Source: Symbiodinium natans
Lineage: Eukaryota; Sar; Dinophyceae; Suessiales; Symbiodiniaceae
Direction of reading: 5' to 3'
NCBI GenBank assembly: GCA_905221605.1
Contig: CAJNDS010002673.1
Location: 62,001 to 126,000, forward strand
Length of the DNA stretch: 64,000 bases
Part shown: one piece after another, positions 35,955 through 45,437 of the stretch
Layout of the letters: every line of letters starts with the position of its first letter
Numbering within the stretch: the stretch's first letter is position 1
Position numbers and translations under genes: made by a program
Notes under the pieces: model-generated
The model's input: only the letters and a program-made list of their open reading frames with translations
What the model was told of the DNA's origin: nothing
The model's database searches: none

Positions 35955-36093
35955 CTGAGCCCCGAACCCTAAACCCCAAACCCTAAACCCCAAACCCGAA
36001 ACCCTAAACCCTAAACCCTAAACCCCAAACCCCAAACCCTAAACCCCAAACCCTAAACCCCAAACCCAAAACCCTAAACCCCAAACCCTAAGC
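35955..36093. repeat. Alternating CCCTAAA/CCCCAAA array
   Basis: About 19 units with the two unit types interspersed. Confidence 0.95.
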
Positions 36094-36111
36094 CCCCTTG
36101 CCATGGGAACG

Positions 36112-36184
36112 AAATGACGGCAACCCAGTCCAAGGTTCGAGATCTTCGACAAGGCCCCGGGTTGTCCTTCTGCGCATGGGGGGT
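36112..36184 (+). CDS. Candidate short exon
   Basis: MTATQSKVRDLRQGPGLSFC, up to tgggg|GTTTAG. Confidence 0.25.
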
Positions 36185-36195
36185 TTAGGGTTCAG

Positions 36196-36262
36196 TTTTT
36201 TTTTTTTTTTTTTTTTTTGGGGGGGGGGGTGTTTCTTGGTTTTGGTTTTTTGTTGTTTTTTT
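36196..36262. repeat. T-run plus G-run
   Basis: About 22 T then 10 G, followed by more T-runs; the reverse form of the CnAn junction. Confidence 0.9.
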
Positions 36263-36485
36263 TTTTGGGTTTGGGGTTTCGGCTTTCGGTCCTTAGAAGG
36301 GTCCTTGTGTTCTGCTACAGGTTACCCCTTAGTTCCGATGGTAGGGAAATTAGGGAACCGGTGTGCTGGACCCTAAACCTTAAACCCTGAACCCTAGACC
36401 CTAAAACCCTAAACCCTAAACCCTAAACCCTAAACCCAGTGGGGGGGGGGGGTCATTTCCGGGGCACCTGGGGGATGGCGGGCTT
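36263..36485. other. Island and CCCTAAA tract
   Basis: Tract at 36,371-36,437, G-run at 36,441. No firm gene. Confidence 0.5.
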
Positions 36486-36645
36486 TACTTGCAGGTTCAT
36501 GGGTAGTTCGAAGTCGTTATAAGTAAGGTAACCTATACCTATGACCATCATTAGGGCACTTATAACCCCACATGTCATAACCTATACTCTAAACTTCATG
36601 AGGGCACTTGTGATCCCACGTACTTCTAACCCCCCATGAACCTCC
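36486..36645. mobile_element. Foldback element, family A, long copy
   Basis: tacttgcaggttcatgggta at the left, taaccccccatgaacctccc at the right; internal duplicated ataacctata / atgagggcactt motifs. Confidence 0.7.
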
Positions 36646-36670
36646 CCAAACCCTAATCTAGGTGGGCTCT

Positions 36671-36748
36671 TGGGACGTATCATATTTACCCTCAGTGGGT
36701 TTAGGAGGATCACATTCAGGAATGTTTGTTCAGAGGGCTTGAACTAAG
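36671..36748. repeat. Dispersed repeat, family F, copy 3
   Basis: ggaggatcacattcaggaat then tcagagggct. Confidence 0.6.
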
Positions 36749-36841
36749 TCGTCAGAGTTATTTGCTCCAGAGGATTGCGACTTATGACTTACAATTGCGC
36801 ATCAGAGGATTGTATAACCCTAAACCCTAAACCCCCAAAAG

Positions 36842-37047
36842 GGCTTGAGGGTGTCGCGCCAGGATGTCGGCAAACCCTAAACCCTCAAACCCTAAGCCCG
36901 AAGCCCTAAACCCGAAACCCTAAACCCTAAACCCTAAACCCCCCAAAAGTGACAGGATGTCGGCAAGTCGGATGACTTCCTTGGCAGAGCCGAGCTTCCC
37001 TTCGCGCAGCTCGCGGCCCACGGCGCCACGGCCTGGGAGTTATGGGT
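36842..37047 (+). CDS. C2 domain exon split by a telomeric GA-AG intron
   Basis: ccaaaag|ggc starts GLRVSRQ (36,842-36,862). After removing 36,863-36,955 the frame continues DVGKSDDFLGRAELPFAQLA and HGATAWELW (36,956-37,045), then GTTTTT of the next tract. 'L.V...DVGKSDDFLG' is the C2 strand 6-loop 3 signature with calcium-binding Asp residues, so coding is well supported on the right of the tract. The left seven residues fit but are short. Together with 32,863 and 34,766 this completes one C2 domain in three to four exons. Confidence 0.7.
36860..36966. repeat. Telomeric tract flanked by 14-bp direct repeats
   Basis: caggatgtcggcaa at 36860-36873 and again at 36953-36966 brackets about 79 bp of CCCTAAA-type units. 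ccccaaaag also occurs on both sides (36,833 and 36,942), so the event may be more than a simple insertion. Confidence 0.85.
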
Positions 37048-37880
37048 TTTTGGGTTTTTGGGTTTAGGGCTAGGGTTTAGGGTTTAGGGTTTTAGGGGTT
37101 TCAGGGATTTAAGAAGTTTTTAGGGGTTTTTAGTGTTTTAGTAAGGTTTGTTAAGGGGATTTTAGGGTTTTAGGGTTTTAGGGTTTTAGGGCTTGGGGTT
37201 TTATGGTTTTTGGGGTTTTGGGGTTTCAGGGTTTTAGGGTGTTTGGGTTTTGGGGGTTTCAGGGTTTTCGGGTTTTTGGGTTTTTGGGTTTTTGGGTTTT
37301 TTGTTTTTTTTGGGGTTTCAGGGTTCTAGGGTTTTAGGGTTTTAGGGATTTTTAGGGTTTTAGGGATTTTTAGGGATTTTTAGGGTTTTAGGGGTTTTGG
37401 GGTTTTGGGGTTTTAGGGTTTTAGGGTTTTGGGTTTTTGGGGTTTTGGGGTTTTAGGGTTTTAGGGTTTCAGGGTTTTAGGGTTCTTGGGGTTTTGGGGT
37501 TTTGGGGTTTTAGGGCTTTAGGGCTTTAGGGTTTTATGGTTTCGGGGTTTTTGGGTTTGGGGGTTTTGGGGTTTTGGGGTTTTAGGGATTTTAGGGTTTT
37601 AGTTTTTTAGGGTTTTATGGTTTCAGGGATTTAGGGATTTTTAGGGAGTTTTAGTGTTTTAATCAGGTTTGTTAGGGTGTTTGTTGGGTTTTAAGGGGAT
37701 TTTAGGGGTTTTACGGCTTTAAGGGCTTTTAGGCTTTTTAGGGGTTTTAGGGTTTTAAGGGTTTTGAGGGCTTCAAGGGCTTCAAGGGTTTTAGGGGTTT
37801 TGGGGCTTTTAGGTTTTTTTAGGGTTTTTAGGGGTTTGTAGGGTGTTAAGGCTTTTTAGTGATTTTTGGGGGTGACGGTA
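37048..37880. repeat. Long degenerate TTTTAGGG/TTTTGGGG block
   Basis: Over 800 bp dominated by gggttttagggttttggggt-type octamer and nonamer units, distinct from the heptamer used elsewhere. No coding frame. Confidence 0.9.
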
Positions 37881-38013
37881 CTCGTGACAAAACACTCAGC
37901 GTTCGGCTTTCCACAGATCCCACACAGTTCTGAGAAAAGACGCGGTTTGGATGTTAAGGGCAGAGAAGGTCTGCTGTGTTTGTTGGTATCAGCCTACAAG
38001 TCTTGCCTTTAAA
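37872..38013 (+). CDS. Candidate exon
   Basis: Forty-seven open codons (VTVLVTKHSAFGFPQIPHSS...) end in TAA; an internal cttccacag acceptor-like site may be the real start. Confidence 0.28.
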
Positions 38014-38039
38014 CCCGGCTTTCCCCCAGCTCACAAGGT

Positions 38040-38309
38040 TTAGGGTTTGGGTTGCCTATGAGTGCTTTCACAACTCATAATCGCACTATCATATACTCTC
38101 GTAGTTGGACAATGTTCTAGATAAGGGGTACAGTAGGTTCGGAAAATAGGGCGTATGCTGGCATTTAGAGAGGGAGTTGCGAGCCTGGGTTCTTGCCCAT
38201 CCGATTTGAGAACGAATTCGCGGTCCAGTCCAAAGTGTTTCTCGAAGACCCTTAGCGCAAATCTCACATAGGGTGAGCAGCACGTATTCTGTGTATGCAA
38301 GATACACAA
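38040..38309 (-). CDS. Candidate minus-strand coding island
   Basis: On the minus strand about 85 codons are open and protein-like (VRFALRVFEKHFGLDREFVL, then SDGQEPRLATPSLNASIRPI). It would be divergent from the 38,428 gene. No domain recognised. Confidence 0.3.
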   Translation of the reverse strand: MCILHTQNTCCSPYVRFALRVFEKHFGLDREFVLKSDGQEPRLATPSLNASIRPIFRTYCTPYLEHCPTTRVYDSAIMSCESTHRQPKP

Positions 38310-38427
38310 AAACTATGCACAGTATAGAATGTACATCATGTATATATGTAAATATGCATATATGTGCATATATGAACATGCATAGGGCTAAAAGTCCATC
38401 ACTCCGAGTCTTGGAGCCGAAACCAAG

Positions 38428-39539
38428 ATGGCATTGGCAAAGAAGTTCACGTGGGATCAGATGGCGCCCTTGCTGGATCCCTTCACCATTCTGGCCGCAA
38501 GTATGACCAGCCCTGCCATGCGAAGTTGCTGCGTTTCGAGAAATGGCCTGCTCATTGTGCCTGTCGTCTCTCTAGACTTTATGGAAGAAGACGGCGCTGA
38601 TCCACTGGTTAAGAGCTTGCCGGCTATCGACAAGGCAGAGGTCACCCATATCTCCATCAACGATTTCGAGGATCCCCAAGATGGGTCAGATTTGGACTGC
38701 TTCGCACTCTGCGTGGGCTGGCTTCTGGGTCCCTTCACCAAGCTGCGCGCCTTTGACCTCTGCACAGGTCGCTCGATAAGGAATGCTTGCCCGTTTGTGA
38801 CTGTGTTGAGAAATCTTCAGCACCACTGCCGTGCTCTGGAGATTCTGGAGTTCCCGGGCTACGGGCATGAAGTTATCAAGGCTTTGCCCTCTTTCAGGAA
38901 CCTTCGCCAACTGACTTTATTAACTATCGAGACGACACCCGGGTGCCCTGCCGCTGTGCTTATCGACAAGCTTGCTGCTTGCACTGCATCCCTGCGCCAC
39001 TTAGAAGATTTGAGATGCGATGTCGTCAGTTCCGTGGAGGACTGCACAACTTCGTGGCAGCGGTGCATGGATGGATTTCCACTGAAACGTGTGCGCATCA
39101 TGTCGTGGTATGAGCTCAGCACATCTTGCCCAAGATTTTGTCCCAGCTTAGATGGCCCTCCAGCTGCCAGCTGTCCATGCTCGCTGCATTTTCAGGTGAA
39201 GAGCTCTCTGTGCTGGCTGCCGGAGTCTCTTCAAGCCGCGTCGATAATTTGCACATCTCCCTCCCAAACGGGCCGCAGCTTTCGGCTTTGCATGTTCAGA
39301 AATTCTTGGCGACCTTGGGAGGCTCGTCGCTGAGCAGGTTTTCTTGGGTGGTTTCCGACGACCTCCCGCCAGAGGTACTGGCATCTCTCGGGCGCGGCCT
39401 CCTCGGTTTGCTGGAGAACCTTTCATCGCTACGCAGTATGGGCATCTCTGTGGCTGGTTTCGACGATGAGAACCCTACAGCTAAGAATTTGATGTCTGCA
39501 GCGCAGGAGAGGGACATTGAGTTAACAGTTAGACCTTGA
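38428..39539 (+). CDS. Leucine-rich protein, one frameshift
   Basis: ATG 38428 lies in a good context (ccaagATGG). The frame MALAKKFTWDQMAPLLDPFT continues through leucine-rich strands (GPFTKLRAFDLC, HHCRALEILEFPGYGHEV, LPSFRNLRQLTLLTIE, LIDKLAACTASLRHLEDL, FPLKRVRIMSWYEL), resembling irregular LRRs or an F-box-like LRR protein. Near 39,112-39,125 the coding signal jumps to another frame (HILPKILSQLRWPSSCQLSM ... DIELTVRP), ending with TGA 39,537. The original frame stays open to 39,333 but loses character. One missing base would explain it: assembly error, allele or early pseudogene. Intronless, without telomeric units, about 370 residues. LRR proteins usually bind other proteins; the partner is unknown. 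Confidence 0.72.
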
Positions 39540-39775
39540 GCTTTAGCGAACGAGTTGAAAAGCATGTGGTTGTTGTGTGGTGTTTAGGTGGTGCTTTTTA
39601 GGTGGTGTTCGGTGGTGGTTAGGTGATGTTTAAGTGGTTAGGTGGTGTTCATGTGGTGGATAAGTGGTTAGGTGAGGTGGGTTCCGTGGTAGTTCGGTGG
39701 CAGCTTGGTGTGGTTAGCTGGTGGTGCTTGCCTGTTGGTGCCCTAATGTAATGTGGCCAACTGAGACAAATAGCA
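39540..39775. repeat. GGTGGTGTTTA-like low-complexity 3' flank
   Basis: Imperfect ggtggtgtttaggtggt and gttaggtgg repeats follow the stop codon directly. Confidence 0.7.
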
Positions 39776-39876
39776 CCGCCCCCACCCCCCCCCCCCCCCC
39801 CCCCCCCCCGGGCCCTAAGCACCCCCCCCCCCCCGACCCTAAGCACCCCCCCCCCCCCCAAAAAAAAAAAAAAAAA
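39776..39876. repeat. C-runs and CnAn junction
   Basis: Three C-runs, the second and third separated by ccctaagcac; the last runs into 17 A. Confidence 0.92.
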
Positions 39877-40350
39877 TGATACTCCCGAAACCACAGTGCA
39901 ACACTCAACACCTAAATCCTCTGTGTAGACGAACGCCTGAACCCCAAACTCTAAATATGAGCCCCGAATCCCATAGACCCCAATAGAAGCTAAACCCTGA
40001 CCCTCACACAGAAACCCCTAATCCCGTAAACCCTAAGCAAAACTTCACCCTAAACCCTAAACATCCCTAAACCATCCCAGGTTTCGAGGGCGACGTTCGG
40101 CTACAGGACTGGTTCAGCCGTGGCAAAGGGTTTCTGGGTTTACGGTTTCGGGGTTTAGGGTTTATGGGTCTATGGGTTTATGGGTTCAGGCCTATGGGCT
40201 TGGGGTTTATGGGTTTATGGGTTTATGGGTTTGGAGAGTAGGGTTCACGCTTCAGGAGTCTATGGGATTCGGGGTTTAGAGTCTAGTGGTGCAGGATTCA
40301 GCGGTTAGTGTTTAACTGGTGGGTTCGGGGTTTATGCTGGGCAGGTTTTA
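39877..40350. other. Last degenerate telomere-like sequence
   Basis: Drifted CCCTAAA units to 40,075, then gtttatggg units (40,150-40,230). No gene. This is the right edge of the telomere-rich domain. Confidence 0.6.
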
Positions 40351-40366
40351 TAAATAAATAAACACG

Positions 40367-40399
<33 letters not shown>

Positions 40400-40400
40400 G
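40351..40400. repeat. (AC)n(AT)n microsatellite at the domain boundary
   Basis: acacacacac then atatatatat. Confidence 0.95.
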
Positions 40401-40510
40401 AGGCAGGAACCTTTACGTATGATTTGACATAGGTCTTTTGTTTATATACAATGGACTATTTAAACCCTAATCTCTTTGGCCAGACACTTTCTGTTGCTGG
40501 CTCCTCCTGC

Positions 40511-41490
40511 CACAAAAGCAGAAGCATTTAAACCTTTGAAGCTATTATAACTACTACATATTTAAACTTCAGCAGTTCAACCCTTGTTTTTTTTGAGAGA
40601 AAGGCAGTAACCACAGAATTGACGAGATTTCGGGCTTAGGGTAATGGACGGAAGGTTTCTACAAAGAAAGGGTCTAACCGAGTCTAACCACAGAACTTGA
40701 CGAATTTGGTGTGTAGGGTTTAGCCGAAGGCTTTTGAAGAGAAAGGGTCTAACCGACGCGCTTTTCTATACCGTATTGTTTTTACAAAACCCACAGAAGC
40801 TACCTGAAACTAAATTGCACAACGTTCGTTTCGGTTGCTTCTTTATGTTTGCTGTCTTTGTTGAATAAGTTGTTCTTTCCGTAGACCTTGCGCTATTTCT
40901 CTTTTCTCAATGCATTTTGTTTTGTTGTTGCAGAACAACAAACTCTAATCGAAACTAAGTTGCTCAACTTCAATTCCTTTTTTTCTCTCTCTGAAAATAT
41001 GGTGGTTTCCATAGCCTTGTGCTGCTGTTCAATGCATTTTGTTTTGTTATTGTAGTATGAGCCACAGAATTCAATCGAAAGTCATGTGTCTAGGTCATCT
41101 GAAAGCTCTTTTATCTCTGTGTAGGTAATGAGTGCCCTTGCCTCTTCTGAAAAGGGTCCTCCAAGGGCTCCCCTCTCTCCTTCTTCTTTTTTGGGGAATG
41201 ACAGAGCTCCTGATTTACACCTTATGAAAAAGCCTTTCTCCTACTTGAAGAAGTGTTTCCTAGAAAGAGATAGAGGAGATCTTCCATTTCCTCGAGAGAC
41301 AGATCTTTCATTGAAAACAAACACAGGAGGACTTTCATGTCCCATTAAGAGAGAGAGGAGCTCTCTCCTGCTGCATTAAAAGATAGAGGACATCGTTCGT
41401 GTCCAGTTTTCATTTCCTATAAAGGAGAGGGGGGAGGGGGAGGGGGGGGGTGGCCGGCTTAAATAGGGTTTATTTGGAAGCTGAGGGTCG
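40511..41490. repeat. Segmental repeat R1, copy 1
   Basis: Starts caaaagcagaagcatttaaa and is about 95% identical by eye to 45,438-46,356, with small indels. A frame at 41,128-41,379 (83 codons) is broken in the other copy, so it is not treated as a gene. Confidence 0.9.
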
Positions 41491-42488
41491 TGTTGTGGTG
41501 TGGTAGATAGAAAGGAAAGGGCATGAGAAAGTTGCTAGAGGAGCTCTTCAATTCCCTTCCTTATCTCCTGTGCTCTTTTCCTTCTTATTGCAACAGGAGA
41601 AGACAGGAAAAGGGCTTCCATTCCCATCTTGTTCTTCCTTTCTTGTGTTTTTGTCATTTAGAGAGGAACAGGAGAAGAGGAGGGAGAGAGAAGGAGAGAG
41701 GAGAGATACAGGGAATCCAACTTCAATGGAATAGCAAAGAAAAGAATAGAAGAGAGATGAATAGAGAAGAGGGAGAGACAAAACAAGGCGCTGAGAAGAT
41801 GGCACTCTTCTTTATCGTTCCTCCCTCCCTTATCTCTCCCTTCCCTCTTTCTTTTCGAAATAAGAACAACTAAACAGGAAGAATTATGCAAAGGAGAACA
41901 GTAAGACAAAAGAGCAGAAGAGATAGGCCGAGAAGAGGGATATGATGAAGTACGGCAAGGTCCACGCGCAAGGAGTCACCCTCTGCCTTACCTTCCACTG
42001 CTTTATCATGCTAGTTCCTTTCTTGTGTTTTATCAGTTAAAAGAAACTAGAAGGAGAGAAGGGAAAGGGACGTGAGAGGGGAGAGAGATAGCAAGGAGGC
42101 CACTTATTTTTCTGGAAGGGTACTGAACAGAAGAGAGGAGACAAGAAACAAGGAGACGGAGGAACGCAACAAGGCACAAAGGAGATGGCACTCTTCTTTA
42201 TCTGTAATCTCTCCCTTCTTTGTCTCTCCCTTTTCCCTCTATAATTAAACAAGACAAGACTATTCTTGCTCTTCGCAGATAGGTGCCCCCTCTCCTCTTC
42301 AGGAAGCCCCCTTGCCCTCATTTTGCTTGCTTTCTGAAACGACAAGGAAGCAACACATAGAACGAGAGGAAAGGTGGAGCTCTTCAATTTGTTTCCCTAT
42401 CTCTTTTTTCTTTTCTTTTTTCATTCAAAAAGGCAAAGAAGCTTCCTTTTGTGTGTTTTTGAGATTTAAAGGAGAACAAGAGAAGAGA

Positions 42489-42548
<60 letters not shown>

Positions 42549-43100
42549 GAGAGGAGAGATCAAAAGTAATGCAACTCTAATGGGAAGAGCAATGACAAGA
42601 ATGGAAGAGAAATGAAGGCAGGCGAGGGAGGCGCAAAAATCAGGCAAAGAGAAGACGGTGCTCGTTTTCATCTTTCCTCTGTTTCTTATTTTTCTCTTCT
42701 CTTGTTCATGTCCGTTAGAAAGAAAAGACAAAAGGAAGAACAATTAATGAACATGTAAGCAAACCCAGCTGATGCTCATGATTTCTCCCTCTCTCTCTCT
42801 CCCTATATATGCTTAGGGTGTCCCTTTTGCTCGTTTGAAGACACAGCAAGCGATTAAAAGGGACGCCCGTTTTGGGTTGGCAGCAAGCCCAACTGATGCT
42901 CATGATTTTTCTCTCTCCCCATATATGGGCGATGGAACGGGTGTCTTTTTGGATCGTTTTCTGCATCTTCAAGCGAGGAAAAGGGACACCACAAGGAAAC
43001 ACTTAGTCAGGGTGTCCCTTTTGCTCGTTTGAAGACACAGAAGGCGATTAAAAGGGATGCCCATTTTGGATCGGCAGCAAACCCAGCTGATGCTCATGAT

Positions 43101-43190
<90 letters not shown>

Positions 43191-43910
43191 GGGCGATGGA
43201 ACGGGTGTCCTTCCTGATAGTTTTCTGCATCTTCAAGGGAGAAAGAAGGGCACCGCCCAAGAAAGAATAGAAACATCAGATGTAGGGAGGGAAATTGAAG
43301 GGCTCCTCTCTTTACTTAGTCATTCCCTTTCCTCTCTTCTTATCTGTTGTTTTCTTCGCTTAAAAAAGCAAAGTAAGGGAAAGGATATTTCCTGAAGAGG
43401 AGGGAGGGCACCTATCTGTAAGGAGCAACCGTTTAGAGGGGAGCAGGAGAAGAGGAGGAAGAGAGAAGGAGAGAGGAGAGATACAGGGAACCCAACTTCA
43501 ATGGAATAGCAAAGAAAAGAATAGAAGAGAGATGAATAGAGAAGAGGGAGAGACAAAACAAGGCGCTGAGAAGATGGCGCTCTTCTTTATCTTTCCTCCC
43601 TCCCTTATCTCTCCCTTCCCTCTTTCTTTTCGAAATAAGAACAACTAAACAGGAAGAATTATGAACAGGAGAACAGTAAGAAAAAAGAGCAGAAGAGATA
43701 GGCCGAGAAGAGGGATATGATGAAGTACGGCAAGGTCCACGCGCAAGGAGTCACCCTCGGTTTACCTTCCACTGCTTTATCACGCAAGTTCCTTTCTTGT
43801 GTTTTATCGGTTAAAAGAAACTAGAAGGAGAGAAGGGAAAGGGAAGTGAGAGAGGAGAGAGATAGCAAGGAGGCCATTTTTCTGGAGGCGTGCTGCCGTG
43901 TTTGAAGAAA
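41490..43910. repeat. GA/CT-asymmetric complex repeats
   Basis: Recurrent modules: gagaagatggcactcttctt followed by a CT-rich arm; atgatgaagtacggcaaggt plus ccacgcgcaaggagtcaccc (41,949 and 43,718); foldback modules ttttgctcgtttgaagacac / cccgttttgg with ccaactgatgctcatgattt (42,815-42,985, 43,007-43,100). GA and CT microsatellites at 42,496-42,541 and 43,103-43,190. No gene. Confidence 0.8.
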
Positions 43911-43914
43911 GCAG

Positions 43915-43978
43915 GGCGGTTCAACAGTACCAAATTTTCAAGACAACCTCTAAGAAAATTTGGTACTGTTGAACCGCC
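43915..43978. repeat. Perfect 24-bp hairpin
   Basis: ggcggttcaacagtaccaaa plus tttt (43915-43938) is exactly mirrored at 43955-43978 with a 16-nt loop. Repeated at about 54,882-54,945. Confidence 0.95.
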
Positions 43979-43999
43979 TTGTTTTAAAGGAAACAGGGC

Positions 44000-45240
44000 G
44001 GCTCCGTTGCCTCTTAAAGGAATGAGATACTTTTTTCGAGAATGAGAAAGTGCCGTTTCCACTTTCATAGGAAAGGAAAGAGAAGCGATATGAAGCAAGC
44101 TTCTCCGCCTCTTAAAGGAATGAGGTACTATTTATCTGAATAGGAAATGAGAAAGTTCCTTTTCCACTTTCAATTGGAAAAGAAAGAGAAGCGATTCTGC
44201 GGCTCGGAATTCCTCTACCTGGTCCCTACCTTGTAGCTCCTCTACTTACGACATCTTGGCATTAGCTGGCAAAAAAGGCAACCGGACTGAGATGAATAGA
44301 GCATGAGAAAGTTCGTTTCCACTTTCAATCGGAAAGGAAAGGGAAACGATTCTGGAACTCGGAATTCCTCTACCTGGTCTGTACCTTGTAGCTACTCTGC
44401 TTCTTGGTATTAAATGAAGAGCGCCATCGCTGTTTAACAAGACATGAAGAGTCCCTCAAAGCATGACAAACCCCCTCCAGTCCTCAGGAAGAAAAAAGAC
44501 AGCTCCTTTATCGCTTCATGCCCTGTAAGTCCTAATCGGATAGGGATCCATGAAGAGTTCGTCTAGCTGTTAACAGAGGCACCAATCTATTTCCCAATAG
44601 GAAAGGAGCATGACAAAGCGAACGAAGACATAAAGCCAAAAGCCCCTGTACTTCGTAATCGGAGAGGGGAACGGGAGAGCGTGACAGAGCTTTTGCCTCT
44701 TTAAACAGCAATGAAGAGAGCTCCTCTACCTCTTATAAAGGAATGCGACACGAGAAAGTTCCCTTTCCACTTATATTAATGGGAAAGGAATGAGAAACGA
44801 TTCTGGAACTCGGAATTCCTCTACATGGTCTCTGCTTTGTAGCTCCTCTACTTCCTAGTAGTTACTAAATGAAAAAGCTCCTTCTCTGTCTAACTTAAAA
44901 CATTAAGATTTCCTCCAGCTGTTAACATGTTAACATAGGCAATGTATTTCCCACTGAAAGAAGCATGACAAACCCCTCCCTTACCCAGTAAGAATGAAGA
45001 CATAAAGCCAAACGCCCCTTTACCTTGTAACCGGCTAAGGAATGGGAGAGCGTGACAGAGCTTTTGCCTCCTTAAACGGGAACGAAGAGAACGCCTCTAC
45101 CTCAAAGGAATGAGATACTCTTCTCTGATTATGCCATGAGAAAGTTCCTTTTCTTTTAATGGGAAAGGACAGAGAAGTGACTCTAGAAACTCGGAATTCC
45201 CCTACCTTGTATATAGCTCCTCCACTTCTTGGTATTCAAC
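44000..45240. repeat. Divergent tandem module, 4-5 copies
   Basis: Each copy has gaaagttc.tttccacttt, then ggaaaggaaagagaagcgat, tcggaattcctctacctggt and ttgtagctcctctacttc. Copies start near 44,030, 44,145, 44,295, 44,752 and 45,128, with different spacers. No coding. Confidence 0.8.
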
Positions 45241-45437
45241 GGAAGTTTAACTAGATTTTGTCCGTCTTCTATTCGGAGAAATCACGAGAAAACACAATGG
45301 CCACACTCTGGTGTGATCTACTCGCTGCCTTTTTACAAAAGGAGGCACGTAGATCGCACCAGACGTCCGTCCTCTGTTTGGAGAAATCACGAGAAAACGC
45401 GACTGCAAAAATCTCGCGCGACCGACTCACTGCCTTT

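Larger units (their letters stand above)
1..40350. repeat. Telomere-repeat-rich mosaic domain
   Basis: Tracts of TTTAGGG or its complement CCCTAAA occur every few hundred bases, in both orientations, from two to about twenty units, often with variant units (TTCAGGG, TTTGGGG, TTTTAGGG). They are internal, not a chromosome end: they alternate with unique islands and orientation switches repeatedly. TTTAGGG is the known telomere unit of plants and of several dinoflagellates. Larger arrays are listed separately; dozens of smaller ones are covered by this entry. Confidence 0.95.

Noticed and set aside
41128-41379. 83-codon frame beginning MSALASSEKG
   Set aside because: The paralogous copy near 46,050 carries a deletion that destroys the frame, and no splice or domain support exists.
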